Assembly (NCBI RefSeq): GCF_034259325.1
Contig: NZ_JAXIVS010000002.1
Coordinates: forward strand, 1-64,000
From: Hyalangium ruber
GTDB taxonomy: Bacteria; Myxococcota; Myxococcia; Myxococcales; Myxococcaceae
Direction of reading: 5' to 3'
DNA length: 64,000 nucleotides
The notes under the pieces were generated by a model. The model was given only the letters and a program-made list of their open reading frames with translations, searched no databases and was not told the DNA's origin. Shown one piece after another: positions 54,063 to 63,948 of the stretch; positions within the stretch are counted from its first letter, which is position 1; every line of letters begins with the position of its first letter. The position numbers were made by a program, and so were the translations under genes.

Positions 54063-55450
54063 GCGCCCGGGCCACAGGGCTTCGGCTCCCTGGGCGCGGC
54101 CCTCCCTCCCTGGCCCTCTGTCGAAGGGTCTTCGTGCTCCTGCTGACCCTGGTGCTGCTGGGCACCGGAGGGCTTGCCGCGGCTCCCCCCGCCTCTCCTG
54201 TCGTGTCCCGCTGCACGCTCGAAGGAGTAGTGGATGCCGGCTCTGGCGCCTACCTGGCCGAGTGCGTGCGCCGCGCGGAGGAGGCCGGACACGCCGCGCT
54301 CCTCGTCCGGCTGGACACGCCCGGGGGCTCGCTGGAGTCCACCCGCGCCATCGTCCGCGCCTTCCTCGCCTCGCGCGTGCCCGTACTGGTGTGGGTGGGT
54401 CCCTCGGGGGCTCGGGCCGGGAGCGCGGGCGTCTTCCTCACCCTCGCCTCCCACGTGGCCGCCATGGCCCCTGGCACCAACATCGGCGCGGCCCACCCTG
54501 TCGTCGGTCCCGGCGGGGAGGACCCCGAGCAGGCCGGCGGCAAGGAGATGGCCCGCAAGGTGGAGAACGACACCATCGCCTTCGCCGAGAGCATCGCCCG
54601 TCAGCGCGGCCGCAACGCCGAATGGGCCGCCACCGCCGTGCGCGAGAGCGCCAGCGTACCCGCCGACCGCGCCGTGGAGCTGCGCGTCGTAGAGCATGTG
54701 GCCGCCACCGAAGAGGCGTTCCTCGCCTGGGCCGACGGTCGGAGCGTCGAGACCGTGGATGGCCCCGAGAAGCTCACCACCCGTGACGCCCAGGTGGTGG
54801 AGCTGGCGCCGAGCACCTCCCAGCGGGTGCTCCACGCGCTCGCCCACCCCGCCGTCGTCTACCTGCTCTTCCTGCTGGCCACCCTGGGCCTCGTGGTGGA
54901 GCTGACGCACCCGGGCCTCTTCGCCCCCGGCCTCGTGGGACTGGTGGCCCTCGTCCTCGCGCTGCTGGCCTCCTCCGCGCTGCCCGTGCGCGCGGGCGCC
55001 ATCGTCCTGCTCTTCCTCGGCGCCGCGCTGCTCATCGCCGAGCTGTTCGTCACCAGCGGCCTGCTCGGCGCCGCAGGAGCCCTGCTGCTCGTCCTGGGCG
55101 GCGTGCTGCTCGTGGACCGGTTCGATCCGGACTGGTTCATCGACCCCTCCGCCCGCGTCGAGGTGCCGCTGCGGCTCGTGCTCCCCACCTCCCTGGTGGT
55201 CGCCGGCTTCGCCGTGTTCATCGCCTTCCGCGGCGCCCAGGCGCGCACCCTGCCCCAGCGCGCCGGAGACGTGGGGCTCCTGGGCGAGCAGGGCACCGCG
55301 CTCGGCCCCCTCACCACCGAAGGCGGCGAGGTGTTCGTCCATGGCGAGCGCTGGAAGGCCGTCTCCCCCCAGCCCATCCCCCGAGGCGCCTCCGTGGTGG
55401 TGCGCCGCGTGGAGGGTCTGACCCTGTACGTCGACGAGGTGAAGCCATGA
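54059..55450 (+). CDS. NfeD-family membrane serine protease (long form)
   Basis: 463 residues. N-terminal hydrophobic signal (about 22-44), then a ClpP-like protease domain with nucleophile Ser122 in [10 protein letters not shown] and the likely general-base Lys at 162 or 167 ([10 protein letters not shown]). Four to five transmembrane helices follow (about 255-390), then a soluble OB-fold domain (about 400-463). The long form cleaves a C-terminal hydrophobic region of the slipin partner, which is the next gene (4-bp overlap). It also overlaps treT upstream, so all three are co-translated. Confidence 0.92.
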   Translation: MSARATGLRLPGRGPPSLALCRRVFVLLLTLVLLGTGGLAAAPPASPVVSRCTLEGVVDAGSGAYLAECVRRAEEAGHAALLVRLDTPGGSLESTRAIVRAFLASRVPVLVWVGPSGARAGSAGVFLTLASHVAAMAPGTNIGAAHPVVGPGGEDPEQAGGKEMARKVENDTIAFAESIARQRGRNAEWAATAVRESASVPADRAVELRVVEHVAATEEAFLAWADGRSVETVDGPEKLTTRDAQVVELAPSTSQRVLHALAHPAVVYLLFLLATLGLVVELTHPGLFAPGLVGLVALVLALLASSALPVRAGAIVLLFLGAALLIAELFVTSGLLGAAGALLLVLGGVLLVDRFDPDWFIDPSARVEVPLRLVLPTSLVVAGFAVFIAFRGAQARTLPQRAGDVGLLGEQGTALGPLTTEGGEVFVHGERWKAVSPQPIPRGASVVVRRVEGLTLYVDEVKP

Positions 55451-56202
55451 GTGACTTGCTGGGAGCCTTCGGCCTGCTCATCCCCCTGGGCCTGCTCTTC
55501 ATCCTCTTCATCTCGGGGGTGCGCATCGTCAACGAGTACCAGGCCGGCGTCGTCTTCCGGCTCGGCCGCTACGTGGGCCTCAAGCGCGCCGGCTTCCGCT
55601 GGCTCATCCCCTTCGTCGAGCGCATGGTCATCATCGATATGCGCACCGTCGCCCGGGACGTGCCCGCGCAGGACGTCATCACCCGGGACAACGTCAGCGT
55701 GAAGGTGAGCGCCGTCGTCTACTTCCGCGTCATCCAAGCCGACAAGGCCGTGCTCCAGGTGGAGGACTACCTCTACGCCACCAGCCAGCTGGCGCAGACC
55801 ACCCTGCGCGCCATCCTCGGTCAGGTGGAGCTCGACGAGCTGCTCTCCCAGCGCGACCGCGTCAACCGCGACATCCAGAAGGTGCTCGACGCCCACACCG
55901 ACCCCTGGGGCATCAAGGTCTCCAACGTGGAGGTGAAGAACGTCGACCTGCCGACGGAGATGCAGCGCGCCATCGCCCGCCAGGCCGAGGCCGAGCGCGA
56001 GCGCCGCGCCAAGGTCATCGCCGCCGAGGGCGAGCACCAGGCCGCCGAGAAGCTCGCCCAGGCCGCCGACGTGCTCAGCCGCAACCCCTCCACCCTCCAG
56101 CTGCGCTACCTGCAGACCCTGGTGGAGATGACCAGCAGCGGCAACCAGACCATCATCCCCATTCCCCTGGAGCTCTTGCGGTCGCTCGGCGTGGGACGGT
56201 GA
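55447..56202 (+). CDS. Slipin/stomatin-like SPFH protein
   Basis: 251 residues. An N-terminal membrane hairpin (about 8-24) precedes the SPFH domain: [75 protein letters not shown] and [20 protein letters not shown] charged coiled-coil ([20 protein letters not shown]) and an oligomerising tail follow. It scaffolds membrane microdomains and is the classical partner and substrate of NfeD. Overlaps the NfeD stop by 4 bp. Confidence 0.95.
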   Translation: MSDLLGAFGLLIPLGLLFILFISGVRIVNEYQAGVVFRLGRYVGLKRAGFRWLIPFVERMVIIDMRTVARDVPAQDVITRDNVSVKVSAVVYFRVIQADKAVLQVEDYLYATSQLAQTTLRAILGQVELDELLSQRDRVNRDIQKVLDAHTDPWGIKVSNVEVKNVDLPTEMQRAIARQAEAERERRAKVIAAEGEHQAAEKLAQAADVLSRNPSTLQLRYLQTLVEMTSSGNQTIIPIPLELLRSLGVGR

Positions 56203-56224
56203 GCGACTCGGGGATCAGGCCCCC

Positions 56225-56719
56225 TCACCCCAGCCCGCCGCCGGGAGGAGCCGGGCGCACCTCGAAGAGCTCCCGCTTCTCCAGCGCGATGGCCCGCCGG
56301 CCCCAGCGCAGCGAGGCCATCGCATAGACGGAGACGCAGCCGAGCAGCACCACCCCCAAGAGGAAAGTCAGCACCGGCGCCACCTCGGGGACCGAGAAGC
56401 GCCGCTGCACCAGGTACAGCAGCGACGTCAGCACGAACGACAGCATCGCCGCGTAGTCCAGCATCAGCGCCATCGCCAGCAGCCCATGCCGTCGGTCGAG
56501 GATGGCCACCTCCTCCCGCAGCATGCTCCGCCACGGGTGGCCCTCCGGCAGCGAGCGCCACTCGCGCATCATGTCCCGCATGCGCGCCGTCATCCGCGCC
56601 ACCTGGTTGTCCAACCCCGTCGCCAGAATGCCGCACCCGGACACCATCACCGCCGGCGTCACCGCCGCGCCGATGACCCGGATGGAGGAGAGGTCCAGCC
56701 CAACCGTGCTCGAGTCCAT
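56225..56719 (-). CDS. DUF2721 family membrane protein
   Basis: 164 residues from ATG 56719 with AAGGAG upstream; open sequence further upstream is antisense to the VIT-VWA gene and not coding. The segments VIGAAVTPAVMVSGCGILATGLDN and RHGLLAMALMLDYAAMLSFVLTS (read in parts) fit DUF2721, with three predicted transmembrane helices and a basic cytoplasmic stretch (RMTARMRDMMREW). Function unknown in this family. It converges on the slipin gene and is divergent from the MerR gene across about 100 bp. Confidence 0.82.
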   Translation of the reverse strand: MDSSTVGLDLSSIRVIGAAVTPAVMVSGCGILATGLDNQVARMTARMRDMMREWRSLPEGHPWRSMLREEVAILDRRHGLLAMALMLDYAAMLSFVLTSLLYLVQRRFSVPEVAPVLTFLLGVVLLGCVSVYAMASLRWGRRAIALEKRELFEVRPAPPGGGLG

Positions 56720-56781
56720 GGCTCCTTCTCTCCCACCTCGACCTCCACCGCAAGCCAACCCGCCAGTGGCAAATTCCCACC

Positions 56782-56820
56782 AACTGTCTTCTTGACAGTT
56801 AAAGTGTCGAGTCTTATTGT
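56782..56820 (+). promoter_or_regulatory. Promoter and palindromic operator of the MerR gene
   Basis: TTGACA (56792-56797), 17-bp spacer, TATTGT (56815-56820). A perfect inverted repeat AACTGTC-TTCTT-GACAGTT (56782-56800) covers the -35. The predicted RNA start near 56827 is at the beginning of the coding region, implying a leaderless message. Confidence 0.7.
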
Positions 56821-56821
56821 C

Positions 56822-57328
56822 ATGTTCGTGAGCCCGACCAAGACACAGACCGAGTGGAAGCTGGCGGAGCTCGCCGCCGCGGTGGGCGTGTCGCCGCGCA
56901 CGGTGCGCTACTACGTCCAGCGGGGGCTGCTCTCCGCCCCACCCTTCAAAGGACCGGACACGGTGTATGGCGAGGAGCACCTGCTGCGCCTCAAGGCCAT
57001 CCGTGTGCTTCAGGCCCGCTTCCTGCCGCTGGACGCCATCCAGGGGGAGCTGGAGCGCCTGAGCCCCGAGGAGCTGCGCAAGCTGGCGGAGGCCGCGCTG
57101 CCCCCCGCCTCCCTGCCCCCGCCTCCCGCGGCGCCGGAACCGATCAAGACCTCCCAGTTGTCCACGCCGGGCCCCATGCCGGCGAGCAGGCAGACGGCGG
57201 TGGCAGGCTATCGCCGGTGGGAGCTGGCGCCGGGGCTGGAGCTGCACCTGGCGGACTCGGCGGACGAAAAGACCCGCGCGCTCGCGGACCGCGTGCGCGC
57301 CCTCATCGAGCAGTCGGAAGAAAGGTAG
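56822..57328 (+). CDS. MerR-family regulator of the VIT-VWA gene
   Basis: 168 residues from ATG 56822 (or 166 from GTG 56828). The N-terminal winged helix reads WKLAELAAAVGVSPRTVRYY VQRGLL (in two parts), as in MerR proteins, followed by a coupling helix with LLRLKAIRVLQARFLPLDAI. A Pro-rich linker and a C-terminal domain of about 50 residues (ELAPGLELHLADSADEKTRA) form an unknown effector part. No ribosome-binding site is visible, in line with a leaderless start. It precedes the VIT-VWA gene by 6 bp and probably controls both. Confidence 0.9.
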   Translation: MFVSPTKTQTEWKLAELAAAVGVSPRTVRYYVQRGLLSAPPFKGPDTVYGEEHLLRLKAIRVLQARFLPLDAIQGELERLSPEELRKLAEAALPPASLPPPPAAPEPIKTSQLSTPGPMPASRQTAVAGYRRWELAPGLELHLADSADEKTRALADRVRALIEQSEER

Positions 57329-57334
57329 AGCCAA

Positions 57335-59956
57335 ATGAAGACCGAGCATGCAGGCCACGAGAAGTGCGGGCTGTTCACGCGCGAGGGCGCGCAGGTTCCC
57401 CTTCAGGGCGTGGAGGTGACGGGTGAGCTTCTCGGCGGGCACGCGCGGGTGCGCGTCCGCCAGCGCTACCTCAACGCCGAGCGCCGCCCGGTGGAGGCCG
57501 TCTACATCTTCCCGCTGCCCTCGGATGGGACGCTCACCGCCTTCTCCATGGAGTGCAACGGCCGCAAGGTGCAGGGCGTGGTGAAGGAGCGCGAGGAGGC
57601 CTTCCGCACGTACGACGACGCCATCACCGCCGGCCACGGCGCCGCGCTGCTGGACCAGGAGCGCCCCAACGTCTTCACCGCCCAGGTCGGCAACCTGCTG
57701 CCCGGCGAGGAGACGCTGGTGGAGGTGGAGTTCCTCCAGGCCATCCAGGTGGAGGAAGGCAGCGTGCGGTGGATGCTGCCCACGCTGGTGGCTCCCCGCT
57801 ACATCCCCGGTGGCACGCAGGGGGACCGCACCGGCCACGGCGTCGCCGATCCCACCAACCGGGTGCCGGACGCCGACCGCATCACGCCTCCCATTGGCAA
57901 CGTGGCCTACGGCCTGAAGATGGACCTGCTGGTGGACCTGGGCCGCGCGGTGGTGGTGGAGAGCCCCTCACACTCGCTCACCCAGGAGAAGGACGGGCAC
58001 CGCGTGCGCGTGAAGTTCGCCAAGGGCGAGGTGGCCCTGGACCGCGACTTCGTGCTCACCGTGCGCAGCGAGGACCCGAGCGCCTCGCTCACCACGCTCG
58101 TCACCCACCGCCAGGGTGAGTACCCGGGCGCCTTCGCCCTCACCGTGGTGCCGGACCTGCTGGGGCTCGCCGGCGGGCCCAAGCGCCAGGAGGTGGTGTT
58201 CGTGGTGGACACCTCCGGCTCCATGGACGGAGAGAGCCTGCCCCAGGCCCAGGGCGCGCTGCGGCTGTGCCTGCGCCACCTGCGCGAGGGCGACCGCTTC
58301 AACATCATCGCCTTCGAGAACAGCTACCGGACCTTCTCTCCCGAGCCCGTCGTCTTCACCCAGAAGACGCTGGAGCAGGCGGACCGCTGGGTGGCCGCGC
58401 TCCGGGCCTCGGGCGGCACCGAGCTGCTCCAGCCCATGGTGGCCGCCGTGGGCGGCGTGCCGGACGGAGTGGTGGTGCTGCTCACCGACGGCCAGGTGGG
58501 CAATGAGGCCGAGATTCTTCGCGCGGTGCTCACCGCCCGGAAGTCGACGCGCGTGTACTCGTTCGGCATCGGCACCAACGTGAGCGACGCGCTGCTCAAG
58601 GACATGGCGCGGCAGACGGGCGGCGCGGTGGAGTTCATCCACCCCGGCGAGCGCATCGACGACACGGTGGTGGCGCAGTTCTCCCGCGCGCTCGCCCCGC
58701 GCGTCACCGACCTGGAGGTCCGCTTCGAGGGCGTGGAGGGCAGTGAGCTGGCGCCCGCGGAGCTGCCGCCGCTGGTGGACGCCGTACCCTGGACGGTGTT
58801 CGGCCGCTACACCACGCCCGGCAAGGGCAAGGTGACGCTCAAGGGCCGCTCGGGTCAGGAGCCCTTCTTGATTACCCTGCCGGTGGACTTCCCCGCCGCG
58901 TCCGACCGTCCCGCCGTGGAGAAGCTGTGGGCCGCCGAGCGCATCCGCTCGTGGGAGAGCGCCGAGCTCGATGGCCGCCGCGCCCAGCGCATGAAGGAGC
59001 GCATCGTCCAGCTCGCCGTGGCGAATCAAATCGTCACGAAGTACACCTCCTTCGTCGTGGTGGAGGAGCGCACCGGGGAGCGTCGCGCCTCGGGCCAGCC
59101 GGACACGCGCGTCGTCCCCGTCAACGCGCCCGCGGGCTGGGCCATGTTCGGCAACGCGAAGAAGGACGAGGCGGCGAAGATCGGCGGCCTGCCCCTCGCG
59201 CAGCCGTTCATGGACGTGGATGATGACGAGGCGGAGCGCGGCATCTCGGCGCCTCCTCGCAAGAAGCTGGCGAAGTCGGTCGCCAGGCCCGCGCCGGCTC
59301 CCGCTGGGGGTCGCGGGGCTCCGCTTCCGCCTCCCGCCGCGGCGCCCATGGCCTCCATGGCGCCCATCGCGGCGGCCCCCGAGCCCATGGCCCGGGAGTC
59401 CGCCCGCGCCCAGAGCGCGCCGGGTACCCCCGCGAAGGCCAAGGGGGGCTTGCTGAGCCGCGTCATCGATAGCTTCTCCCAGGGTCGTGCCGAGTCCTTG
59501 GACATGGAGGAAGCCGCCCCGGCGGAGGCCCCCATCGAACAGTTCGAGGAGGCGAAGGAGCAGGCTCGCGACGGCTTCGACGTGAACGCCCTGCTCTCGC
59601 GCCAGCTCGCCAGCGGCCTGTGGGATGGGACGGGCGCGGGCCCCGAGCCGGTGCGCCAGGCGCGCGCCACCGCGCTCGCGCTGCTGGAGCTGCTGCGCCA
59701 GGGCATCACCAGCAACCACGCGCTGCACGGCACCCAGGTGAAGAAGGCGGTGGATGCGCTGCTCGCGCTCGCCACCCAGCTCACCGGCGCGCCCGAGGTG
59801 GCGGAGCTGGCCCTGGGCGTGGCGTGGCTGGTGGCCGCTGGCCCGCGCACGCGCAGCCGCATCGTCCAGGCGGCCCAGCCCCTGGCGGGCCTCAGCGCCT
59901 GCATCGGCAACGAGGTGGCGCTGCGTCAGCACGTGGACTCGCTCGCCACGCGGTGA
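57335..59956 (+). CDS. VIT and von Willebrand A domain protein
   Basis: 873 residues. The N-terminal VIT domain (about 10-140; RQRYLNAERRPVEAVYIFPL, EEAFRTYDDAI) precedes a VWA domain (about 285-460) with an intact MIDAS (VVDTSGSMDGES, Asp near 291) and a later TDGQVGNE. A linker rich in Ala/Pro (about 640-720) leads to a helical C-terminus. No signal peptide or transmembrane helix is evident, so it is probably cytoplasmic, unlike the animal inter-alpha-trypsin inhibitors that share this order. Its role is unknown. Controlled with the MerR gene. Confidence 0.92.
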   Translation: MKTEHAGHEKCGLFTREGAQVPLQGVEVTGELLGGHARVRVRQRYLNAERRPVEAVYIFPLPSDGTLTAFSMECNGRKVQGVVKEREEAFRTYDDAITAGHGAALLDQERPNVFTAQVGNLLPGEETLVEVEFLQAIQVEEGSVRWMLPTLVAPRYIPGGTQGDRTGHGVADPTNRVPDADRITPPIGNVAYGLKMDLLVDLGRAVVVESPSHSLTQEKDGHRVRVKFAKGEVALDRDFVLTVRSEDPSASLTTLVTHRQGEYPGAFALTVVPDLLGLAGGPKRQEVVFVVDTSGSMDGESLPQAQGALRLCLRHLREGDRFNIIAFENSYRTFSPEPVVFTQKTLEQADRWVAALRASGGTELLQPMVAAVGGVPDGVVVLLTDGQVGNEAEILRAVLTARKSTRVYSFGIGTNVSDALLKDMARQTGGAVEFIHPGERIDDTVVAQFSRALAPRVTDLEVRFEGVEGSELAPAELPPLVDAVPWTVFGRYTTPGKGKVTLKGRSGQEPFLITLPVDFPAASDRPAVEKLWAAERIRSWESAELDGRRAQRMKERIVQLAVANQIVTKYTSFVVVEERTGERRASGQPDTRVVPVNAPAGWAMFGNAKKDEAAKIGGLPLAQPFMDVDDDEAERGISAPPRKKLAKSVARPAPAPAGGRGAPLPPPAAAPMASMAPIAAAPEPMARESARAQSAPGTPAKAKGGLLSRVIDSFSQGRAESLDMEEAAPAEAPIEQFEEAKEQARDGFDVNALLSRQLASGLWDGTGAGPEPVRQARATALALLELLRQGITSNHALHGTQVKKAVDALLALATQLTGAPEVAELALGVAWLVAAGPRTRSRIVQAAQPLAGLSACIGNEVALRQHVDSLATR

Positions 59957-60023
59957 GCGTTCACCCCTGACGCGCTGGGCCTCGGGGCGGTAGGGTGGCC
60001 TTCCCTCCCGTCCCGAGGCTTCC

Positions 60024-60653
60024 ATGCCCCCTGAGTCCACCGCTCTCGCCCCGCTCCTCCAGCACCGCGCGCTGCGCGTGCGGCAGACGAAGGAGTGGGC
60101 GGAGATCCTCACCGGCTTCGAGGGCCGCAACCGCTACCAGGTGGTGGGGGATAACGGGCAGCCGCTGTTCTTCGCGGGCGAGGTGGGCAGCGGCGTGGGC
60201 CTGTTCCTGGTGCGCAGCTTCTTCAAGGCCAAGCGCCCCTTCACCATGGAGCTGAAGACGCCCACGGGCGTCACCGCGCTGAGGCTCCGCCGGCCACTGC
60301 GCCTCCTCTTCTCCCATATGAAGGTGGAGGACGGCGAGGGCCGCCTGCTGGGCAGCATCCAGCAGCGCTTCGCCTTCTTCTCCCGCATCTATGAGGTCCG
60401 CGGCCCCTCCGGCGAGGTGCTCGGCCGGCTGCGGGGGCCGCTGTTCAGCCCGTGGACGTTCATCCTGGAGGAGAACGGCAAGGACGTGGGCCGCATCCAG
60501 AAGCGCTGGGGTGGCCTGGGCAAGGAGATGTTCTCGGAGGCCGACAACTTCGGCGTCGTCTTCGAGAAGGAGCAGGACGCGCGGCTGCGCACGCTGGCGG
60601 TGGCCGCCACCTTCCTCATCGACTTCGTCCACTTCGAGAACTACGGCGTCTGA
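60024..60653 (+). CDS. Phospholipid scramblase-like protein
   Basis: 209 residues from ATG 60024 (GAGG upstream). The twelve-stranded tubby-like fold of scramblases is suggested by YQVVGDNGQPLFFAGEVG, LFLVRSFFKAKRPFTMEL, the RPLRLLFSHMKVEDGEG strand pair and the C-terminal hydrophobic helix ARLRTLAVAATFLIDFVHFE. Bacterial members are uncharacterised. A role in lipid flipping is not established. It ends 8 bp before ureD but is probably a separate unit read through into it. Confidence 0.83.
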   Translation: MPPESTALAPLLQHRALRVRQTKEWAEILTGFEGRNRYQVVGDNGQPLFFAGEVGSGVGLFLVRSFFKAKRPFTMELKTPTGVTALRLRRPLRLLFSHMKVEDGEGRLLGSIQQRFAFFSRIYEVRGPSGEVLGRLRGPLFSPWTFILEENGKDVGRIQKRWGGLGKEMFSEADNFGVVFEKEQDARLRTLAVAATFLIDFVHFENYGV

Positions 60654-60661
60654 GCGAAACC

Positions 60662-61498
60662 ATGGAGGCGCTCGCGCACCGGGAAGTCCCCTCGCAGCAC
60701 ACGCCGGGCCGAGGCCTGCTCGCCCTGGAGCAGGGCCGACACGGCACCGTGGTTCGCGCCGCGCGCGCCAACAGCCCCCTCAAGCTCCTGCTGCCACGCA
60801 ACCACGGCCGAGGGGCCTGGGCCTATATGGCCAGCTTCGGTGGCGGGCTCGTGGACGGAGACTCGGTCCACCTCGAGGTGGACGTGGGCGCGCGGGCCAC
60901 GGGCCTGCTCTCCACCCAGTCCGCCACCAAGGTGTACCGCTCGCCTCGCGGCTGCCGACAGACGCTCCACGCCCGCGTGGGAGAAGAAGCGCTGCTCGTG
61001 CTGCTGCCCGACCCCGTGGCCTGCTTCGCGAACGCGCGCTACGACCAGGAGACCTCCGTCACGCTCGCCCCCGGCGCCTCGCTCGTGCTGCTCGACGCCT
61101 TCACCTGCGGGCGCGCCGCTCGCGGGGAGCGCTGGGCCTTCTCGCGCTACACCGCCCGCACCCTCATCGAGCGCCAGGGAGTTCCCCTCCTGCTCGACGC
61201 CGTTCGCCTCGACCCCGGCGAAGGAGACCTGCCGCACCGCATGGGCCGCTTCGAGGCCCTGGGCATGCTCGCGGTGTTCGGCCCGCAGACCGCCGCCCTC
61301 CGCGAGGCCCTGCTGGCTCCCCCCGCGCCCCTGCGGCGCCGGGCCTCCCTCGTTGAAGCCGCCAGCCCCCTGGGAGAGGACGGCGCCCTGCTGCGCGTGG
61401 CCGCTACCTCCGTGGAGGAGGCCACCCTCGCCCTGCGTGAGCGCCTGCGCTCCCTGCCCGCACTGTTGGGAGATGACCCCTTGGCACGGAAGTGGTGA
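60662..61498 (+). CDS. ureD: Urease accessory protein UreD
   Basis: 278 residues from ATG 60662. Family signs: YMASFGGGLVDGDSVHLEVD near residue 60, STQSATKVYRSPRG, and LPDPVACFANARYDQETSV, all conserved in UreD/UreH. UreD forms a complex with UreF and UreG that delivers nickel and CO2 to the urease active site. It opens the urease operon (ureD-ureAB-ureC-ureF). The gap to the structural gene is 54 bp. Confidence 0.95.
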   Translation: MEALAHREVPSQHTPGRGLLALEQGRHGTVVRAARANSPLKLLLPRNHGRGAWAYMASFGGGLVDGDSVHLEVDVGARATGLLSTQSATKVYRSPRGCRQTLHARVGEEALLVLLPDPVACFANARYDQETSVTLAPGASLVLLDAFTCGRAARGERWAFSRYTARTLIERQGVPLLLDAVRLDPGEGDLPHRMGRFEALGMLAVFGPQTAALREALLAPPAPLRRRASLVEAASPLGEDGALLRVAATSVEEATLALRERLRSLPALLGDDPLARKW

Positions 61499-61552
61499 CA
61501 CCGACGGCGCGGTGCGTCACCATGGATTCTCAAATCCTGGGAGACCCCCTCC

Positions 61553-62227
61553 ATGCACCTGCTCCCGCGTGAGCTGGACAAGCTCGTGCTGCACAACGCC
61601 GGGTTCCTCGCGCAGAAACGCCTGGCGCGCGGCCTGCGCCTCAACTACCCCGAGGCCGTCGCCCTGCTCTCCACGCAGTTGCTCGAGCTCATCCGGGATG
61701 GGCGCTCCGTGGCCGAGCTGATGGACGTGGGCCGCCGGATGCTCGGCCGGGCCCAGGTGCTCCCGGGCGTGCCGGACCTGCTCGCCGAGGTGCAGGTGGA
61801 GGGCACCTTCCCGGACGGCACCAAGCTGGTCACCGTCCACCACCCCATCTCCCTGGAGCAGGGAGACCTCGCGCTGGCGCTCTACGGCAGCTTCCTGCCC
61901 GTGCCCGCGGCGTCGGCCTTCCCCGCGCCCACCGAGTCGGTGCCCGCTCCCGGCGAGGTGCTCACCCAGGCCGGAGAGATCGCCCTCAACCCAGGCCGCC
62001 CCCGCCTCTCCCTTCCGGTGGAGAACCGGGGAGACCGCCCCATCCAGGTGGGCAGCCACTACCCCTTCGAGCACACCAACCGCGCGCTCGAGTTCGACCG
62101 CGCCCGCGCCGCCGGCATGCGGCTGGACATCCCCTCGGGCACCGCCGTGCGCTTCGAGCCGGGCGACCGCAAGACGGTGACGCTCGTGCCCGTCGCGCCC
62201 ACTCCGTCTGCAGGAGGCACGCCGTGA
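61553..62227 (+). CDS. ureAB: Fused urease gamma-beta subunit
   Basis: 224 residues joining the gamma subunit (about 1-100; [37 protein letters not shown]) and beta subunit (about 125-224; [43 protein letters not shown]). In most bacteria these are separate; Helicobacter UreA is the known fusion. The linker (about 100-125) is Pro/Ala-rich. The stop overlaps the ureC GTG by 4 bp, so subunit output is coupled. Confidence 0.95.
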   Translation: MHLLPRELDKLVLHNAGFLAQKRLARGLRLNYPEAVALLSTQLLELIRDGRSVAELMDVGRRMLGRAQVLPGVPDLLAEVQVEGTFPDGTKLVTVHHPISLEQGDLALALYGSFLPVPAASAFPAPTESVPAPGEVLTQAGEIALNPGRPRLSLPVENRGDRPIQVGSHYPFEHTNRALEFDRARAAGMRLDIPSGTAVRFEPGDRKTVTLVPVAPTPSAGGTP

Positions 62228-63939
62228 GTCGCACCCTCGATAGACGCCACTACGCGGACATGTACGGCCCCACCACCGGGGACCGGGTGCGCCTGGGCGA
62301 CACGGGCCTCATCGCCGAGGTGGAGCGCGACTTCACCTCCTATGGAGATGAGTGCAAGTTCGGCGGCGGCAAGGTGCTGCGTGACCGCATGGGGCAGATG
62401 GAGGGCATCGGCGACGCCGAGGCGCTCGACTGCGTCATCACCAACGCCCTCATCGTCGACGTCACCGGCATCTACAAGGCGGACATCGGCATCAAACACG
62501 GCCGCATCGTCGGCATCGGCAAGGCCGGCAACCCGCGCATCATGCCCGGCGTGACTCCCGGCATGCTCGTGGGCGTCACCACCGAAGTCATCGCCGCCGA
62601 AGGGCACCTCGTCACGGCGGGCGGCATCGACACGCACATCCACTACATCTGTCCGCAGCAGGCCGAGGAGGCCATCGCCTCGGGCGTCACCACCTTCGTG
62701 GGAGGAGGCACGGGGCCGGCCACCGGCACCAACGCCACCACCTGCACGCCGGGCGCGCGCCACATCGAACTGATGCTCCAGGCCACGGACACGCTCCCCC
62801 TCAACATCGGCCTCACCGGCAAGGGCAACACCTCGCACCCGGCGGGGCTGGTGGAGCAGATCCGCGCGGGCGCGGTGGGCCTGAAGCTGCACGAGGACTG
62901 GGGCACCACGCCTCCCGCCATCGACTGCTGCCTGGGCGTGGCCGAGGCCGAGGACGTGCAGGTCACCATCCACACCGACACGCTGAACGAGTCGGGCTTC
63001 GTGGATGACTCCATCGCGGCGTTCCAGGGCCGCACCATCCACACGTACCACTCGGAGGGCGCGGGCGGCGGCCACGCGCCGGACATCATCCGCGTGTGCG
63101 GCGAGCCCAACGTCATCCCCAGCTCGACCAACCCCACGCGCCCGTACACGGTGAACACGCTGGATGAGCACCTGGACATGCTCATGGTGTGTCACCACCT
63201 GGACCGGGGGATTCCCGAGGACGTGGCCTTCGCCGAGAGCCGCATCCGCGGGGAGACCATCGCCGCGGAGGACATCCTCCACGACATGGGAGCCATCAGC
63301 ATCATCTCCAGCGACAGCCAGGCGATGGGCCGGGTGGGCGAGGTGATTACGCGCACGTGGCAGACGGCGCACAAGATGCGCGAGCAGCGAGGCCGGCTCT
63401 CCGATGAGCGCGGTGACAACGACAACTTCCGCATCCGCCGTTACGTGGCCAAGTACACGCTCAACCCGGCCATCGCGCACGGCTTCAGCCACGAGGTGGG
63501 CTCGGTGGAGGTGGGCAAGCTGGCGGACCTGGTGGTCTGGCGCCCGGCCTTCTTCGGCGCCAAGCCGGAGCTGGTAGTGAAGGGCGGCTTCATCGCCTGG
63601 GCACAGATGGGCGACCCCAACGCCTCCATCCCCACGCCGCAGCCGCAGCGCATGCGGCCCATGTTCGGCGCCATGGGCCGAGCCGTGGGCGCCACCAGCC
63701 TGGCCTTCGTGTCGCGCCGCTCCCTGGAGGAGGGCCGCGTGAACACCCTCGGCCTGCACAAGCAGCTCAGCGCGGTGCGCCGCTGCCGGGGCATCGGCAA
63801 GCGCGACATGCGCCTCAACGACGCGCTGCCGCGCATCACCGTCGACCCCGAGACGTACGAGGTGCGCGCCGACGGAGAGCTCCTCCGCTGCGAGCCCGCC
63901 ACCCACGTGCCCCTGGCCCGCCTCTACAGCCTCTTCTGA
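62224..63939 (+). CDS. ureC: Urease alpha subunit UreC (catalytic)
   Basis: 571 residues, standard length. All nickel ligands are present at the Klebsiella positions plus four: His138, His140, carbamylated Lys221, His250, His276 and Asp364, with the flap Cys323 and catalytic His324 (MVCHHLD). It hydrolyses urea to ammonia and carbamate. The GTG start overlaps the ureAB stop. ureF follows 9 bp downstream. Confidence 0.98.
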   Translation: MSRTLDRRHYADMYGPTTGDRVRLGDTGLIAEVERDFTSYGDECKFGGGKVLRDRMGQMEGIGDAEALDCVITNALIVDVTGIYKADIGIKHGRIVGIGKAGNPRIMPGVTPGMLVGVTTEVIAAEGHLVTAGGIDTHIHYICPQQAEEAIASGVTTFVGGGTGPATGTNATTCTPGARHIELMLQATDTLPLNIGLTGKGNTSHPAGLVEQIRAGAVGLKLHEDWGTTPPAIDCCLGVAEAEDVQVTIHTDTLNESGFVDDSIAAFQGRTIHTYHSEGAGGGHAPDIIRVCGEPNVIPSSTNPTRPYTVNTLDEHLDMLMVCHHLDRGIPEDVAFAESRIRGETIAAEDILHDMGAISIISSDSQAMGRVGEVITRTWQTAHKMREQRGRLSDERGDNDNFRIRRYVAKYTLNPAIAHGFSHEVGSVEVGKLADLVVWRPAFFGAKPELVVKGGFIAWAQMGDPNASIPTPQPQRMRPMFGAMGRAVGATSLAFVSRRSLEEGRVNTLGLHKQLSAVRRCRGIGKRDMRLNDALPRITVDPETYEVRADGELLRCEPATHVPLARLYSLF

Positions 63940-63948
63940 GCCGAGCGC

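Noticed and set aside
56225-57838. Long minus-strand frame extending the DUF2721 protein
   Set aside because: The extension is antisense to the MerR and VIT-VWA genes; ATG 56719 has a proper ribosome-binding site.
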